Shown piece after piece: positions 1 to 9,508 of a stretch of 64,000 nt of DNA. A program made the position numbers and the translations under genes. This DNA is from Dermacentor variabilis (lineage: Eukaryota > Arthropoda > Arachnida > Ixodida > Ixodidae). The notes below the pieces were generated by a model. It made no database searches, was not told the DNA's origin, and worked only from the letters and a program-made list of their open reading frames with translations. The stretch is taken from contig NW_027460346.1 of the NCBI RefSeq assembly GCF_050947875.1, positions 2,546,000-2,609,999 of the forward strand, read 5' to 3'. How positions within the stretch are numbered: the first letter of the stretch is position 1; each line of letters begins with the position of its first letter.

Positions 1-43
1 GTTGCAGCCATAACGCCCTCTCTTGTCTGAAATCGCGCTCTTT

Positions 44-940
44 TCATTGACCTCTTGATTTTGGGAAACAGCCAGAAGTCGCAGGGGGCCATATCAGGAG
101 AGTAAAGCACTGCTGAACTACAGGAGTCTGGTATTTCGCCAAACAAGTCTGGATCATGTGCGAGGAACGTGCAGGCACATTGTCATGATGGATGCGCCAA
201 TTTCCTGTTGACCACAACTCCGGTCTCTTGCGCCGCACAGCATCACGTAGCCGACGGAGGACATCCCTGTAGTACTCATTGGTGATTGTTTGACCCTGTG
301 GTGCGTACTCGTGGTGTACCACACCGCGTGAGTCAAAGAAAGCAGTCAGCATCACTTTGACGTTGCTGCGCACTTGGCGGACCTCCTTTGGTTTTGGTGA
401 CGTGGAATGCTTCCACTGTGATGACTGGGATTTGGTTTCCAGGTCGTACCCGTACGCCCAAGACTCGTCACCAGTGATTATGGTGGTCATGAAGTCGGGG
501 TCACTGTTTGTGAAATCTAGCATGTCCTGTGAGACTTCAACACGAAGTTGCTTTTCCTCTACCGTGAGCAGCTTCGGCACGAATTTCGCCGCAACTCTCT
601 TCCTGGCCGAATCTTCAGTCATAATGGAATGTGCAGAAAAAGTGCTGATGCCCACCTCTTCTGCAATTTGTCGGATAGTCGCACGACGGTCCTGCATCAC
701 CACAGCGTTCACTTCGGCAATGACTTGGTCATCTCGGCATGTTGATGGCCCAGCGGAGCGTGGCTCGCTCTCCACCGACGTGCGGTAGTCTTTAAACCGG
801 TTGTACTACTCCTTAATCTGTGTGCTGCTCATAGCATCGTCACCGAAAGCCGTCTAAATCTTCCGAATGGTTTACACTTGGCTGTCGCCCAGTTTCTGGC
901 AAAATTTGATGCAGTAGCGCTGCTCCAGTCGCTCTGCCAT
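44..940 (-). pseudogene. Mariner transposase (three stops, one frameshift)
   Basis: This is the coding part of the mariner above. The N-terminal helix-turn-helix region (940 to about 776) holds all three stop codons. The following part, with the sequence VESEPRSAGPST, is the usual linker after the second helix-turn-helix, and the DDE/D catalytic core follows. Length and order match a complete transposase of about 340 residues if read through the lesions. The number of stops suggests an old copy. Confidence 0.88.
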
Positions 941-1107
941 CTTCCTTGCAATAAAAAACCGACGAGAACCCTGCGCACTACCTCACTCAAACGCTGCGTC
1001 CCAGCGACTGACGCTATCCGCAGGCGGGAAAAAATTCGCGCATGCGCACGAAGGTTCAAGGTCGGCTGATGCAAGCGCGCTTGTTTCATATCCATCAGGT
1101 GTTCGCA

Positions 1108-1150
1108 AAAAAAAAAAAAAAAAGATCGGTTACTTTTCTAACAGACCTCG
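1108..1150 (-). repeat. Terminal inverted repeat of the mariner (5' end)
   Basis: The end of the element contains a poly-A/poly-T run (about 1109-1124) followed by atcggttacttttctaacag and cctcg, ending at a TA dinucleotide. The partner repeat lies left of the window, so it cannot be aligned here. Confidence 0.6.
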
Positions 1151-1566
1151 TATAGTGAGCAAGGCAAGCGGCAAAGACGTGCCCCAGTGCGTGCTGCCTG
1201 GTTGTGCTTTGAGAGATGCCGTCAGGGAGCGGAAAAAGCACTCCACCGTGTCGGTGGGGTGGTACGCCGTCGTGCTGATGCGGATGTTTCGAGGAGCGCC
1301 GTAATGTTGTAGAAAAGCGATGACTTAAACTGACCGCCGCGATCAGTTGTGATGTATAGAAGGGACACACGATCCTTCTATTGACACTTTTCTCGGAGCA
1401 GTTTCTTCTAGAGAAACGAGATGGCGCTTTCGGGGGTGCGCCGCACGTAGCCTCAGCGACAGCGCACGAATGCGAAACCATCACCGCTTCTACCTTGCTT
1501 CTGTGCGATCAGCTGTCGGAAATGCAACTGAGTTTTCACTAACGCACTGTGCTGTTCTAATCATGC

Positions 1567-1950
1567 TTGATTGAATCGTGTGGATTGAAGAAGTGCGCAG
1601 TAGTTGGCTGCAAAAATAGTGACTGGCATATTAAGGAATGGAATGAATCTGCGTGGCTGAGTTCGTGGACCGCTGGTGCAACTGTCCGTACGTGTTACCG
1701 GCACTTTAAGATGCATGGCTTTCCTCGAGGATACAGAAATTTGCTCATCCACCAACGCTGTATCGCTGACCTTAAAAACAATAGCGTCTGCCCCGGAACG
1801 TCGGCAAGAGTGAGCCCCGCTCCTCAAACAATGACAAAGGAAGTAGCGCCGCTTACTGTCATAGCAAGTTTCGCGCGCGGTATCTACACACATCTTCCCC
1901 GCCTCGCACGGAAAGTTCCGCCCACTATATCGCCAAGGTGTCAAGAATAA
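1567..1950 (+). pseudogene. Degenerate THAP-like zinc finger fragment
   Basis: A 127-codon frame starts KKCAVVGCKNSDW, which resembles the first half of a THAP zinc finger (Cys-x4-Cys followed by polar residues). Further on are CYRHFKMHGFPR and SVCPGTSARVS, reminiscent of the later half, but the Cys-x2-His pair and the C-terminal AVPTIF-type box are not present in standard form. THAP domains bind DNA and occur in host regulators and in P-element and Harbinger-like transposases. No catalytic domain follows within 700 bp. I read it as an eroded remnant; it could also be a first exon whose partners are not recognisable. Confidence 0.4.
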
Positions 1951-1959
1951 GTGAATGGG

Positions 1960-2637
1960 CGTACACTTGAATATGTGCGCACTATATACGCACAATAAAT
2001 GACGGACCACACTGATAGCGCACGAATGGTTGAAGCTGAATATTTCGTGACGGCACACAAGAGTAAGCGAGTTACAAGCAATAATACATCTTTGCTACAA
2101 TGTATTACAATTTACAAAATAGCTACGTACCAAGCATCTTGCACAGCAAAAACAAATCTATCGGAACTGAGCACACCCACGAGTGATTAGGCAGAAAATA
2201 ATCTGATGGTGACCGTACCGAGGAACTTTACTGATACAGAAACATGACAAGCCGCTGCTTCAACATATTTGCCAAATAGAGAACGAAGAGAAAAACACAC
2301 TAATCCTGATTCAATTCATGATCGGAAAGTTTTGATAGCATGGAATACATATTTAGCCCCGCTTTTAGAACAAGCACCGTATACACTGCTTGCGTCGTTT
2401 GTACATACCTTAATCAGCTCAGAAAGCTCCTTTGCACGTTCTTCGAAGCTGTGGCCAAAGCTTCGTGTCGTCCACCCAGCCACCGTCTGCGATATCTTCC
2501 GAAACAGGGTTGCTAAGCCGCAACGGCGTCATACACATCCATTGTAAACACGGAGGCAGTTGAGGCAAGGAATGGACGCGTCACCACGTGATCAAACATG
2601 GCAGCGCCCACGGTATCACCGCGTAAAGGGTCAATAG
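1960..2637. other. Stretch with no recognised gene
   Basis: Short frames only (for example 2269-2547 plus). I see no family motif, RNA gene or repeat boundary here. Confidence 0.5.
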
Positions 2638-3624
2638 TCATCCAGGTGACTGATGCATGTCAGTGATCTGCGTGTGCCCGTGTTGTGGCTTGGCAGGTGC
2701 TACGAAGTCAACGGCGGTGGGGCTTGCAGTGCAGGTTACGGCAGACATGCGAGAGAAAGCGTCGGCGGCGACGTTGGTATGTCCTTGCACGTGCCGAACG
2801 CCCATATTAAGTTCGGCGACATAAGATAGGTAACAGCTTTCGTAGGGCGAAAACTTGGTGTTGGCTGAATTGATGGTATAGGATTTTGGGTCCGTCAGTG
2901 TGTAAAATTGCCGGCCTTCAGGACGGTGGACGGCTAAATCGATGGTCACGAGCTCGCGCCCTAAAGTTCTGTATCGAATGTCGGCAGGTAAAAGTTTGCG
3001 AGAGAAGAACGCGAGGGGTTGCCAATCGCCGTCAATGAACTGCTGGATCACCGCTCCAAATGTGACGTCCGACGCGTCGGCCGTCAGGCTGAGTGGGACG
3101 TTAACTTTGAGGTGGAAGGCAGGGCGGCCTCGCATGGCTTCGTTTTGATGATGGCAAAAAACTTCAAAGCTTCAGAAGGCCATAAAATCGTGGACGACTT
3201 TCAATCATGTCTGTCAATGGTTGAAGCAGCGTGCAGCCCACGCGGAAATCAAAAGCCAATGGAAATTTGTGAGTCCAAGAAACTCACGCAGCTAATTGCG
3301 GATAGACGACGGCTGCGGGAAATCTTCTGTCGCTTCGATCTTTGATTGTGAAGGTCGGACGCCTTGTCAGCCTACACGGTGACCGAGGAAATCAAATTCC
3401 GGCGCACCGAACTCATACTTGGCCTTGGTAATGATGAGGGGTACCTGATGATATGCCTTGATGAGCTGAATCTTGGAGGTGGTAGCTGGGTGCAGTACCG
3501 CTGTGAAGCTCGCGAAATATTGTAATGGGTAGTGGTCAGGGACCGTAGCCGTGATATTGTTAAGCGCGCAGTAGTCTCCGTATGTACGCAAGTCATCTGT
3601 TATCTGCTTGGATATCATGCGCAA
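2638..3624 (-). pseudogene. Ty3/gypsy Pol remnant (RT finger and RNase H)
   Basis: The segment 3624-3367 contains GDYCALNNITATVPDHYPL and IQLIKAYHQVPL, the early part of a Ty3 reverse transcriptase. The segment 3135-2638 contains LTADASDVTFGAVIQQ, WQPLAFFSRKLLPADIRY and HVQGHTNVAADAFSR, a Ty3-type RNase H. The piece between them (3366-3136) does not preserve the polymerase catalytic box, pointing to an internal deletion. Confidence 0.82.
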
Positions 3625-3861
3625 TGTAGATGCCCGTTGCTTGATGATGGACGCACGAATCGAAGTTCGAGCATGTGCTCGAATTCATGGCGGATGATCT
3701 TGAGCCGGTCTACAACTAGGCGACACGGGCGAACATGTGTAAGAGGCCTTGTAGCGAGATGTGGCGAGTGACGCGTCGTGCTTCACAGGAAGGAGGAAGT
3801 TAGAGGGACGTAATAGTGCAGGAAATTCGGACAGAAGCTGTCCGTAGACCGTACTGGTAGG

Positions 3862-4709
3862 CTACGGGCATAGTCGGCAGGGTGCTGTGCACTTGCGGGC
3901 AGCTTTGTTTAAAGTGCGGCGATACCAGCGCTGGTCTCGTTGTGGCGAGCGTGAGAAATGTCGGTTCGACGAAGAACGGCGGCGAGACGTGAAGTGCGTG
4001 CGAGAGGTGCTGAGGGCCAATAGTTGAGCGGACAGGCTCCTAATCTCGTGACGGAACTCATCGCGGATACTCTGCATCACCAGTGAAACGAGACGAGATG
4101 ATGGGTCGGTAGGCATGGACGAGGTATAGAGGGAGCCGATGTAAGGGCAAGCAACTTCTATGATACCTAGAATTGGAAAGCTGGGGGCGAGTTGATTCAG
4201 TGATAATCCGGTAGTTGAAACGAGAACCATTCTAACGCTGTGTGGGAGGTGCTGCATGAACAGCTCACGGATGAGATCCTGGTCGAAAGTATAGCTTTGT
4301 CACCAAGAAGCTGGTGAAGGCGACGCAGGAGTTGTGAAGGCTAACGTTCTGAAGTTCTTCAGTCGGGATCAGTTGTTTCAGTTGTTGCTGGTCCGAAGCG
4401 GTTGTGCGACGCAGAAGCTCAGACGTCAGTGTGTCGTACGGGTTGGACTGCGGAGGCGTGAGGGTCAGGTCGCGTAGCTTGGTAGCGATCTCGGGTGGAA
4501 GGGCAGAAACAACGTGATGAAATAGTTGTGTCTGCATCGAGGTCTTTTCAACAGCGTACTGAACTGCGGACTGTTCACCTGGGTCACCCAGAGTTGGGGG
4601 TCAGAAGGGCCAGAATTTCGGCGAATGTTCGGCTACCGAAGAAACCTCACATGTGGTGTTTTCTTGGCGGGGAGCTCAGGTTCGTTGTTCTGGTCCTAGT
4701 ACATTGACC
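3862..4709 (-). pseudogene. Ty3/gypsy Gag remnant
   Basis: Two open pieces carry the capsid-like pattern of tick Ty3 Gag: 4537-4265 has VVSALPPEIATKLRDLTLTP and NPYDTLTSELLRRT, and 4257-3862 has LPHSVRMVLVSTTGLSLNQLA. The second piece ends near a damaged nucleocapsid-like segment (KAARKCTAPCRLC). Upstream to 4709 the match continues through stop codons. Gag would assemble the retrotransposon particle. Frameshifts separate the pieces, so no full protein is made. Confidence 0.75.
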
Positions 4710-5000
4710 GAAGGTTACCAATTTGTAGCGTTAGCCGGCAAATGAATGAGATGAGACGGGCCACAAATAACATACTTGGGAAGAGAAAGTATACCGTAGC
4801 GTGTCAAAGGAGAGGGGGGGGGGGCTTATGCAGAGTAATGAATTTACTATGTAGCAAGAATACCAGCAAGCATAGCGGCAGCCGAATCGTGACCTACCAA
4901 GCCGAATCGTAGCCTACGAGAAGTATCGTATTTTGCTTGCAAAATTCACCCTGAATTTCAAATTTTTACAAGCACAATTAATTGAGCCTCAGACTGTCAT

Positions 5001-5599
5001 GCTTAATAAAGCCCCTTAAACTTCGTAAAGTAGTGACGCTCTCCTCCTCCTCGTTTCTCCTCTCTTTCACGCTCCCTCCTCGACCGTGGCGCCGCCTACA
5101 CTGCTCGAGCATAGCAACGGCGCCAACATGCGCTCCTCGCCACTCCATAGACGCATCTCTCACCGCACCAGTCATCCGCAGCAAGTCGCACGGCCGCGTG
5201 CCCGAACCACTCATTTTTCCGCCTCATTCATTCCTCGAGCAGCTAAAGACTGGAACGGCCTTCCTGCTGACATTGTTAGCATCAGTTGCCCGTCTTCATT
5301 CCTACAGCGTGTGATTGATCACTTTGAATATAACTTATGAAGTGTACCAAATGTGGAACTTATGTTAAACCCACCCCTTATGTAATACCCCCTCCGGGGG
5401 TCTTTAAGGACAATAAGCTGAACTGAACTGAACTGAGCTTCTCGACCAAAAATGGCGCTGATGCACGACGCGAGGGCCCACGTGATGCTATTACGCCAAT
5501 AGCGACACGGCGTCGGCCTCGGCCAAAGCGCGCGAGGAGGAGGCGGCATTCTTCAAAGCGTGGCAGTACTTTACGAAGTTTAAGGGGCTTTAATGCTTA
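5001..5599. mobile_element. MITE-like element with long terminal inverted repeats
   Basis: The sequence aaagccccttaaacttcgta (5008-5027) recurs inverted at about 5571-5590, and the inverted match extends on both sides to roughly 35 bp (5006-5039 against 5558-5594). The pentamer gctta flanks both ends (5001-5005 and 5595-5599), a candidate target duplication. There is no transposase inside. A LINE 3' end lies between the arms. Confidence 0.7.
5150..5437 (+). mobile_element. Non-LTR retrotransposon 3' end, nested in the MITE
   Basis: The plus strand ends with FIPRAAKDWNGLPADIV and SSFLQRVIDHF followed by a stop at 5338-5340. This is the usual C-terminal tail of CR1/Jockey-like reverse-transcriptase ORFs. 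Some 50 bp later comes a GC hairpin ccccctccggggg (about 5388-5400), then tctttaaggacaataagc and a (tgaac)n tail ending near 5437. Only the last 0.3 kb of the element is present, as expected for 5'-truncated LINE insertion. Confidence 0.75.
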
Positions 5600-5719
5600 A
5601 GCCTCCGCCTTCGAGGCTGCACCGTTGTTACGAATCCCTGTAAAGGGTGCAGCACCGCACTAAGTATGACGATATGGCAGAGCCAGCTATAAAGGAAAAA
5701 AATCAAGCCGAACTCATTC

Positions 5720-6504
5720 TTAAGGCCGGGCTACATGGAGCGTTTTTCAAGACGAATTTCGCACAGCAGAAAACACCGTGGCGGCGTGACGCCCAACTTC
5801 CGCTGGCCGGAGATACATGGAGCGAAAAAGCGGCGAGTGCCGCCTCAGTGTGGCCAGACAAGGCAAAACTGCTTTAGTCAACGTGAAATGCACACATAAA
5901 GTTTATATACCTTTGCTCTTTCGTTACAGCAACAAAATATAAAATAAAAACCCTAAAACTTAGTCTAAAGCTCCTTCAATTGCATTTAATAATGTATCAG
6001 TATATTTTGTGCCTATTTAGCGGAGAGATTGCGTTGGAAATAAGCGGTATGGCCGCGCTGTGCGTAATCGGAAAAGATTGACGTACAGACGTGTCTCCGT
6101 CTTTATAATCTTTATAATCTTCATAATCGACCTTTCCACTATGCTACAATATGGAACGCTTCTGCACCGCACAGATAAGCTTATCGTTAAATTCCACGCG
6201 AGCTGCCTCGAAGTCATGGCCATGTCGCCAACACAAAATGCCAAGACCGCGAACAGAGAAGCGCGCGCGCGAGAAGCATGTGCCGGCGAGGAATGGGGAA
6301 GTGACGGAAGCGTCGGTCAGTGAGCCATGATTGGCTGCCCTTGCTGGCCCCTTTCGGCAGCGTCCGACGACGCGCGTCAAATATCTGGCGGGTCCTGATC
6401 TGCAGCGGCGGGCGTATTTCGCGACGCCGGGCGTCGAATGTGCGCCGTCGGGCGGAGATCGCAGACTTGCCACCGTAGAAACGCTCCATGTATCCCGGCC
6501 TTTA
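5720..6504. mobile_element. MITE-like element with TTA target duplication
   Basis: The left end aggccgggctacatggagcg (5723-5742) is mirrored at the right end by cgctccatgtatcccggcct (6482-6501). TTA lies immediately outside both ends (5720-5722 and 6502-6504). A 3-bp TWA duplication is characteristic of the PIF/Harbinger superfamily, so that assignment is plausible. The 779-bp interior has no transposase. It is GC-rich near the ends and AT-rich in the middle. Confidence 0.78.
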
Positions 6505-6697
6505 GGAGATGTTTATCGCCGTTAACGGGATTAGCACTCAAGTGGTGGTGCACATGTAATTTAGGCCTGGTGAGGAAGACTCGCATGGGTTCAGCATCGG
6601 GCAGCTGTGAGCGGTGAATGGCTTCGAGTATGATGGAGCGCTGCTCCCGGTTGGTGATCGAGGCGCATCGCGGAGCAGTACTCTCGTAGGCGGACAT
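6505..6697 (-). CDS. Hypothetical exon or short ORF cut by the MITE
   Basis: From an ATG at 6697 the minus strand is open (MSAYESTAPRCASITNREQR and onwards through EAIHRSQLPDAEPMRVFLTR) and runs straight into the MITE at 6504. Composition looks protein-like, but I recognise no family and see no convincing splice donor before the MITE. It may be the first coding exon of an unknown gene or chance. Confidence 0.22.
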
Positions 6698-6699
6698 GA

Positions 6700-7210
6700 C
6701 GCCGTCGCGAGTCTTTACCTTGTCTAGCGAGTGCCGCTTGGTAACCTATCGCCATTGTTTTGATACCGCGTGATGTGGTTTAAAGGTTAAGGGGGATAAC
6801 TGAAAGATTCACTGTCGAAACGCGAAGTGGCATCATACTTTATGCCTTGTCTTATTGCAAGTACATGTACCATGTTATCTGTATCTAACGGTAACATCAA
6901 GTAGAACCTTGGTTTGAGATTGTTAGTGAGTCATATTTAAGGAAATTTACGCCGCAAACTATATGCGCACCGAGAACACGTACGACCGCTCGGGCACCAT
7001 CCTTTTGTGTGTGTTCTCTGTCCGCGCCTGGCTTGCGCGGTACATTTCCTTGAAGGTAACGCCGGTTCGTTTTATGATCTAATGTTTGCTCCGTAAAGAG
7101 AGAAAGCATTTATTTTCTGAAACCACCTGTGCAGGGTTCTTCTTTTCCATGTTTATCGCTACCCCTCGCCCAACACACTTTTAACGTGTTTGACGAGGAA
7201 TGACCTGAGC
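6700..7210. other. Intergenic stretch, nothing recognised
   Basis: Short open frames without motifs. No repeat boundary is visible. Confidence 0.4.
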
Positions 7211-7211
7211 A

Positions 7212-7325
7212 TCTGGGCCCGTATCCAGAAAAGCCTTTTACGTTAGAATTTTCGCTAGAGGAAATTCTAGTCAACTCCGATGGCGGACATATTATTAGCG
7301 AGACCTGCCAGCCAATGGCAAAAAA
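7212..7325 (+). repeat. Possible partial copy of the gggcc-gtattcacaaa MITE family
   Basis: It begins gggcccgtatccagaaaagc with cttttacgttag close behind, similar to the ends of the copies at 19690, 21184 and 24964. The right end is unclear because it runs into poly-A (7319-7333). Confidence 0.35.
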
Positions 7326-7329
7326 AAAA

Positions 7330-9030
7330 AAAACACCTGCGAACGAAACGCTTCGTGGAAGGCCCCTGTTTCGGTCTTTATCCTACTCTCCCAAACTGCT
7401 GAGGCGCGTACTGGCTGGCAGCGCACGTAATGTTTTTCTTTAGGATGCTTGTTGTCCGGATAGTGCCCACAGTGGCTGATCATGGTTGTTACGTGTTTGC
7501 TGCATCTTCAGTGCAGGTAGTATGGTGTTGGTAGCGATAACGAATGAGACGAGAGAAACTCGCCCAAATTTCAGTTCTTATAGAGAAGGGAGACCTAAGT
7601 CACAGCGATATGAAGCCAACAGATAATAACGCCAAGGAAAACGTAGGGGAAATTATGTTATTTTAATTGAAATATAGAAATGATGATAAGGTTAAAAAAA
7701 ATGCAAGTAGACGAAAAAAACAACTTGCCGCCGGTGGGAGCCAAACTTTCATTAAGTTTTGGGCCATGCAAGCACGTAGTGTTGTTCTTGGGCTCATTTG
7801 ACACTTGTCTGAGTGCTATGCGTTGCTCTTTTAGCTCCAAGTATTGGTCGTCTTCAGACCATTGTGTGGCGATTCCCGGCGGTTCCTTAATTCTCTCAGG
7901 CAACGCTGCCCACGACCATGTTGGTGCTTATCAGCTGGTGGCCTACCATGATATCAATTCCAGCTTTACTGTTTGGATTGCTTTGAATCGTCGGTAACGC
8001 GGTTTCTATGGTTCTTTTTTTTTGTGTAGTTCCTGATAAGTGCTTGAGTATTCGTTCATTTTGCGCAATCTTCTCTGGACTTCGCGGCAATGCTCTTTTG
8101 ACTATATTGACCTCGTTTCTAGGACGCTTACATACGGTGCTCTTTCATGATGTTGCGTTAGCTTATTTCGGGCCTATTATTGCTGCGCTATATCCTGTGT
8201 TGCAATCGTAGCCGCCATCCGTGTAGTAGACGTGTTGATTCGTACTGCCATTGTCTTATCAATTCGATACTTTTTATTTCCCCTCTTGTTGCGTGGTTCT
8301 ATATACTTCTGGCTTAGGCATGTGAGAGCCATAAAAGACATGCCCCGCCCCTATGCCTGCTTAGAGGGGGCGCAAATGGACTCTACAGGCGTTAGTTTCA
8401 TGTCCTGGAAATGTATTCCATATGGTTGCACGAGAGCAGCATCCCGACTACGGTGACCCCGAGTTGTTAATGCTTAGTGCCTTGAAAAGCGCTTCCTTCG
8501 ACGTTTCTTTCGAGTTGCATAGGAAGATGCGAATTATTCGTGTCCTTATTTGTGCTATAAGGAGACAAAACACTTTTTGCACAACAGCGTAGCACATTTA
8601 CATTGGTGGGTTTTTTTTCGTCCTGTGCATGCCTATAATTCCTTGGTATTGGTTTCGCTTTATTGGTTCTTCGGATCGTGTCCCCCAAAATGCCCCCTTA
8701 CGTGTACAGCCGTGGCACCCTGTCAGGAGGCAGTTTCATAACACGACGTCAGATTCGCCAGTTTATTCCAATTAAGGGTCCACACGCATTGCCCTTTCTC
8801 TAACGAGTATCAGTTGCTGCTATGCTCACGCTCTCGAAGATCGTGCTATTCGCACCCTCGTCCTCTCAGTCTCGAGGATCGATTACTTGCGGAGTTTGAA
8901 ACCTCGACAGGAACGCAGTGCGGGCGTTTACACTATTTGGCGCGCGGTATTTGGAACAATTCGTGAACAGACTGCTCGTCCGCTCGGCTCGAGTGCGGTC
9001 GACAGCTCCGTAACGCAGCACGAGTCGCGC
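7330..9030. other. Intergenic stretch between repeats and the nucleolin-like gene end
   Basis: Minus-strand frames 8090-7896, 7903-7658 and 8688-8467 are open for 64-81 codons but show no recognisable domain. I see no RNA gene. It is downstream of the polyadenylation signal of the minus-strand gene. Confidence 0.4.
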
Positions 9031-9050
9031 ATCGAACTTGGTACGATTTC

Positions 9051-9056
9051 TTTATT
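9051..9056 (-). terminator. Polyadenylation signal of the nucleolin-like gene
   Basis: AATAAA on the minus strand, about 135 bp after the stop codon. The 3' UTR between them is U-rich with a GU repeat (about 9125-9160). Confidence 0.75.
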
Positions 9057-9120
9057 GAGCACAGACAAAAGTGTATAAAAAGTTGAGGGAAAAAAGGTGA
9101 AATGTAGAGAGAAAAAAAGC

Positions 9121-9162
9121 GGACAAACACATACACACACACACAAAAAAAAAAAGGAGCTT
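9121..9162. repeat. (AC)n and poly-A microsatellite in the 3' UTR
   Basis: A run of ac/aca units is followed by aaaaaaaaaaa on the plus strand. In the mRNA this becomes poly-U followed by a GU repeat. Confidence 0.7.
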
Positions 9163-9188
9163 CGAACTCTTGGGGCATCCAGGCGGCC

Positions 9189-9508
9189 TCAAGTGCGGCT
9201 CCACGAGCCTCGCCGGCCTCCTCTCCTTCCCCGTCGGCCGCCGCCGCCGCTGTTCCAGAAGAATCGGCTACCGCCGCTCCAAGCTCGGTTGTCCCAATCT
9301 TCGAGCTCGCCCCAGTCCCCGCGACCGTCCCGGTCGGAGGCCCGGCTGCCCATGCGGCTGGAGCCGCCGCCCCGGCCGCCACCGCCGCGCCAGTAGGCTC
9401 GTTCTCCTGGCCAGCTGTTCCTTCCCCAGCCTCGACCACCGCGGCTCGTGGAAGAATCGCTGTCTCCGCGGCTGTCCCGGGACTGCCGGCCGTGGTAGTG
9501 GCTGTCTT
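9189..9508 (-). CDS. Nucleolin-like gene, exon 7 (RGG/RG tail and stop)
   Basis: The acceptor is gcatttccccag|AAGAC. It encodes 105 residues rich in Gly, Arg, Ser and Trp, including STSRGGRGWGRNSW, WRGGGGRGGGSSRMG and GRRGRRGGRRGSWSRT, ending at TGA (9191-9189). Clusters like these are normal substrates for arginine methylation and bind G-rich RNA in the nucleolin/hnRNP families. The plus-strand and other minus-strand frames here are open only because the exon is GC-rich. Confidence 0.86.

Larger units (their letters stand above)
1..1150 (-). mobile_element. Mariner DNA transposon, inactive, left end outside window
   Basis: On the minus strand a mariner-type transposase begins at an ATG at 940 (ERLEQRYCIKFCQKLG) and runs to the window edge. 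Three in-frame stops are visible: TAA at 874-872, TAG at 856-854 and TAG at 808-806. From 775 to about 110 the frame is open and contains the mariner catalytic block TGDESWAYGYDLETK and the second-Asp block IHHDNVPARSSH. The third-Asp region lies in another frame, so there is also a frameshift near 110-115. The element's end is at about 1150: the minus strand there starts CGAGGTCTGTTAG, next to a TA at 1151-1152, which fits mariner TA targeting. In such elements the enzyme would catalyse cut-and-paste transposition; this copy cannot make it. Confidence 0.9.
2638..4709 (-). mobile_element. Decayed Ty3/gypsy retrotransposon (Gag to RNase H)
   Basis: Reading down the minus strand, Gag-like pieces (4709-3862) come first, then a reverse-transcriptase piece (3624-3367), then an RNase H piece (3135-2638). 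That is the normal Ty3/gypsy order. Frames change several times and much of the RT, including its YxDD box, is missing. No integrase or LTR was found next to it: sequence after 2638 is unrelated. The element is an internal fragment. Confidence 0.85.
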
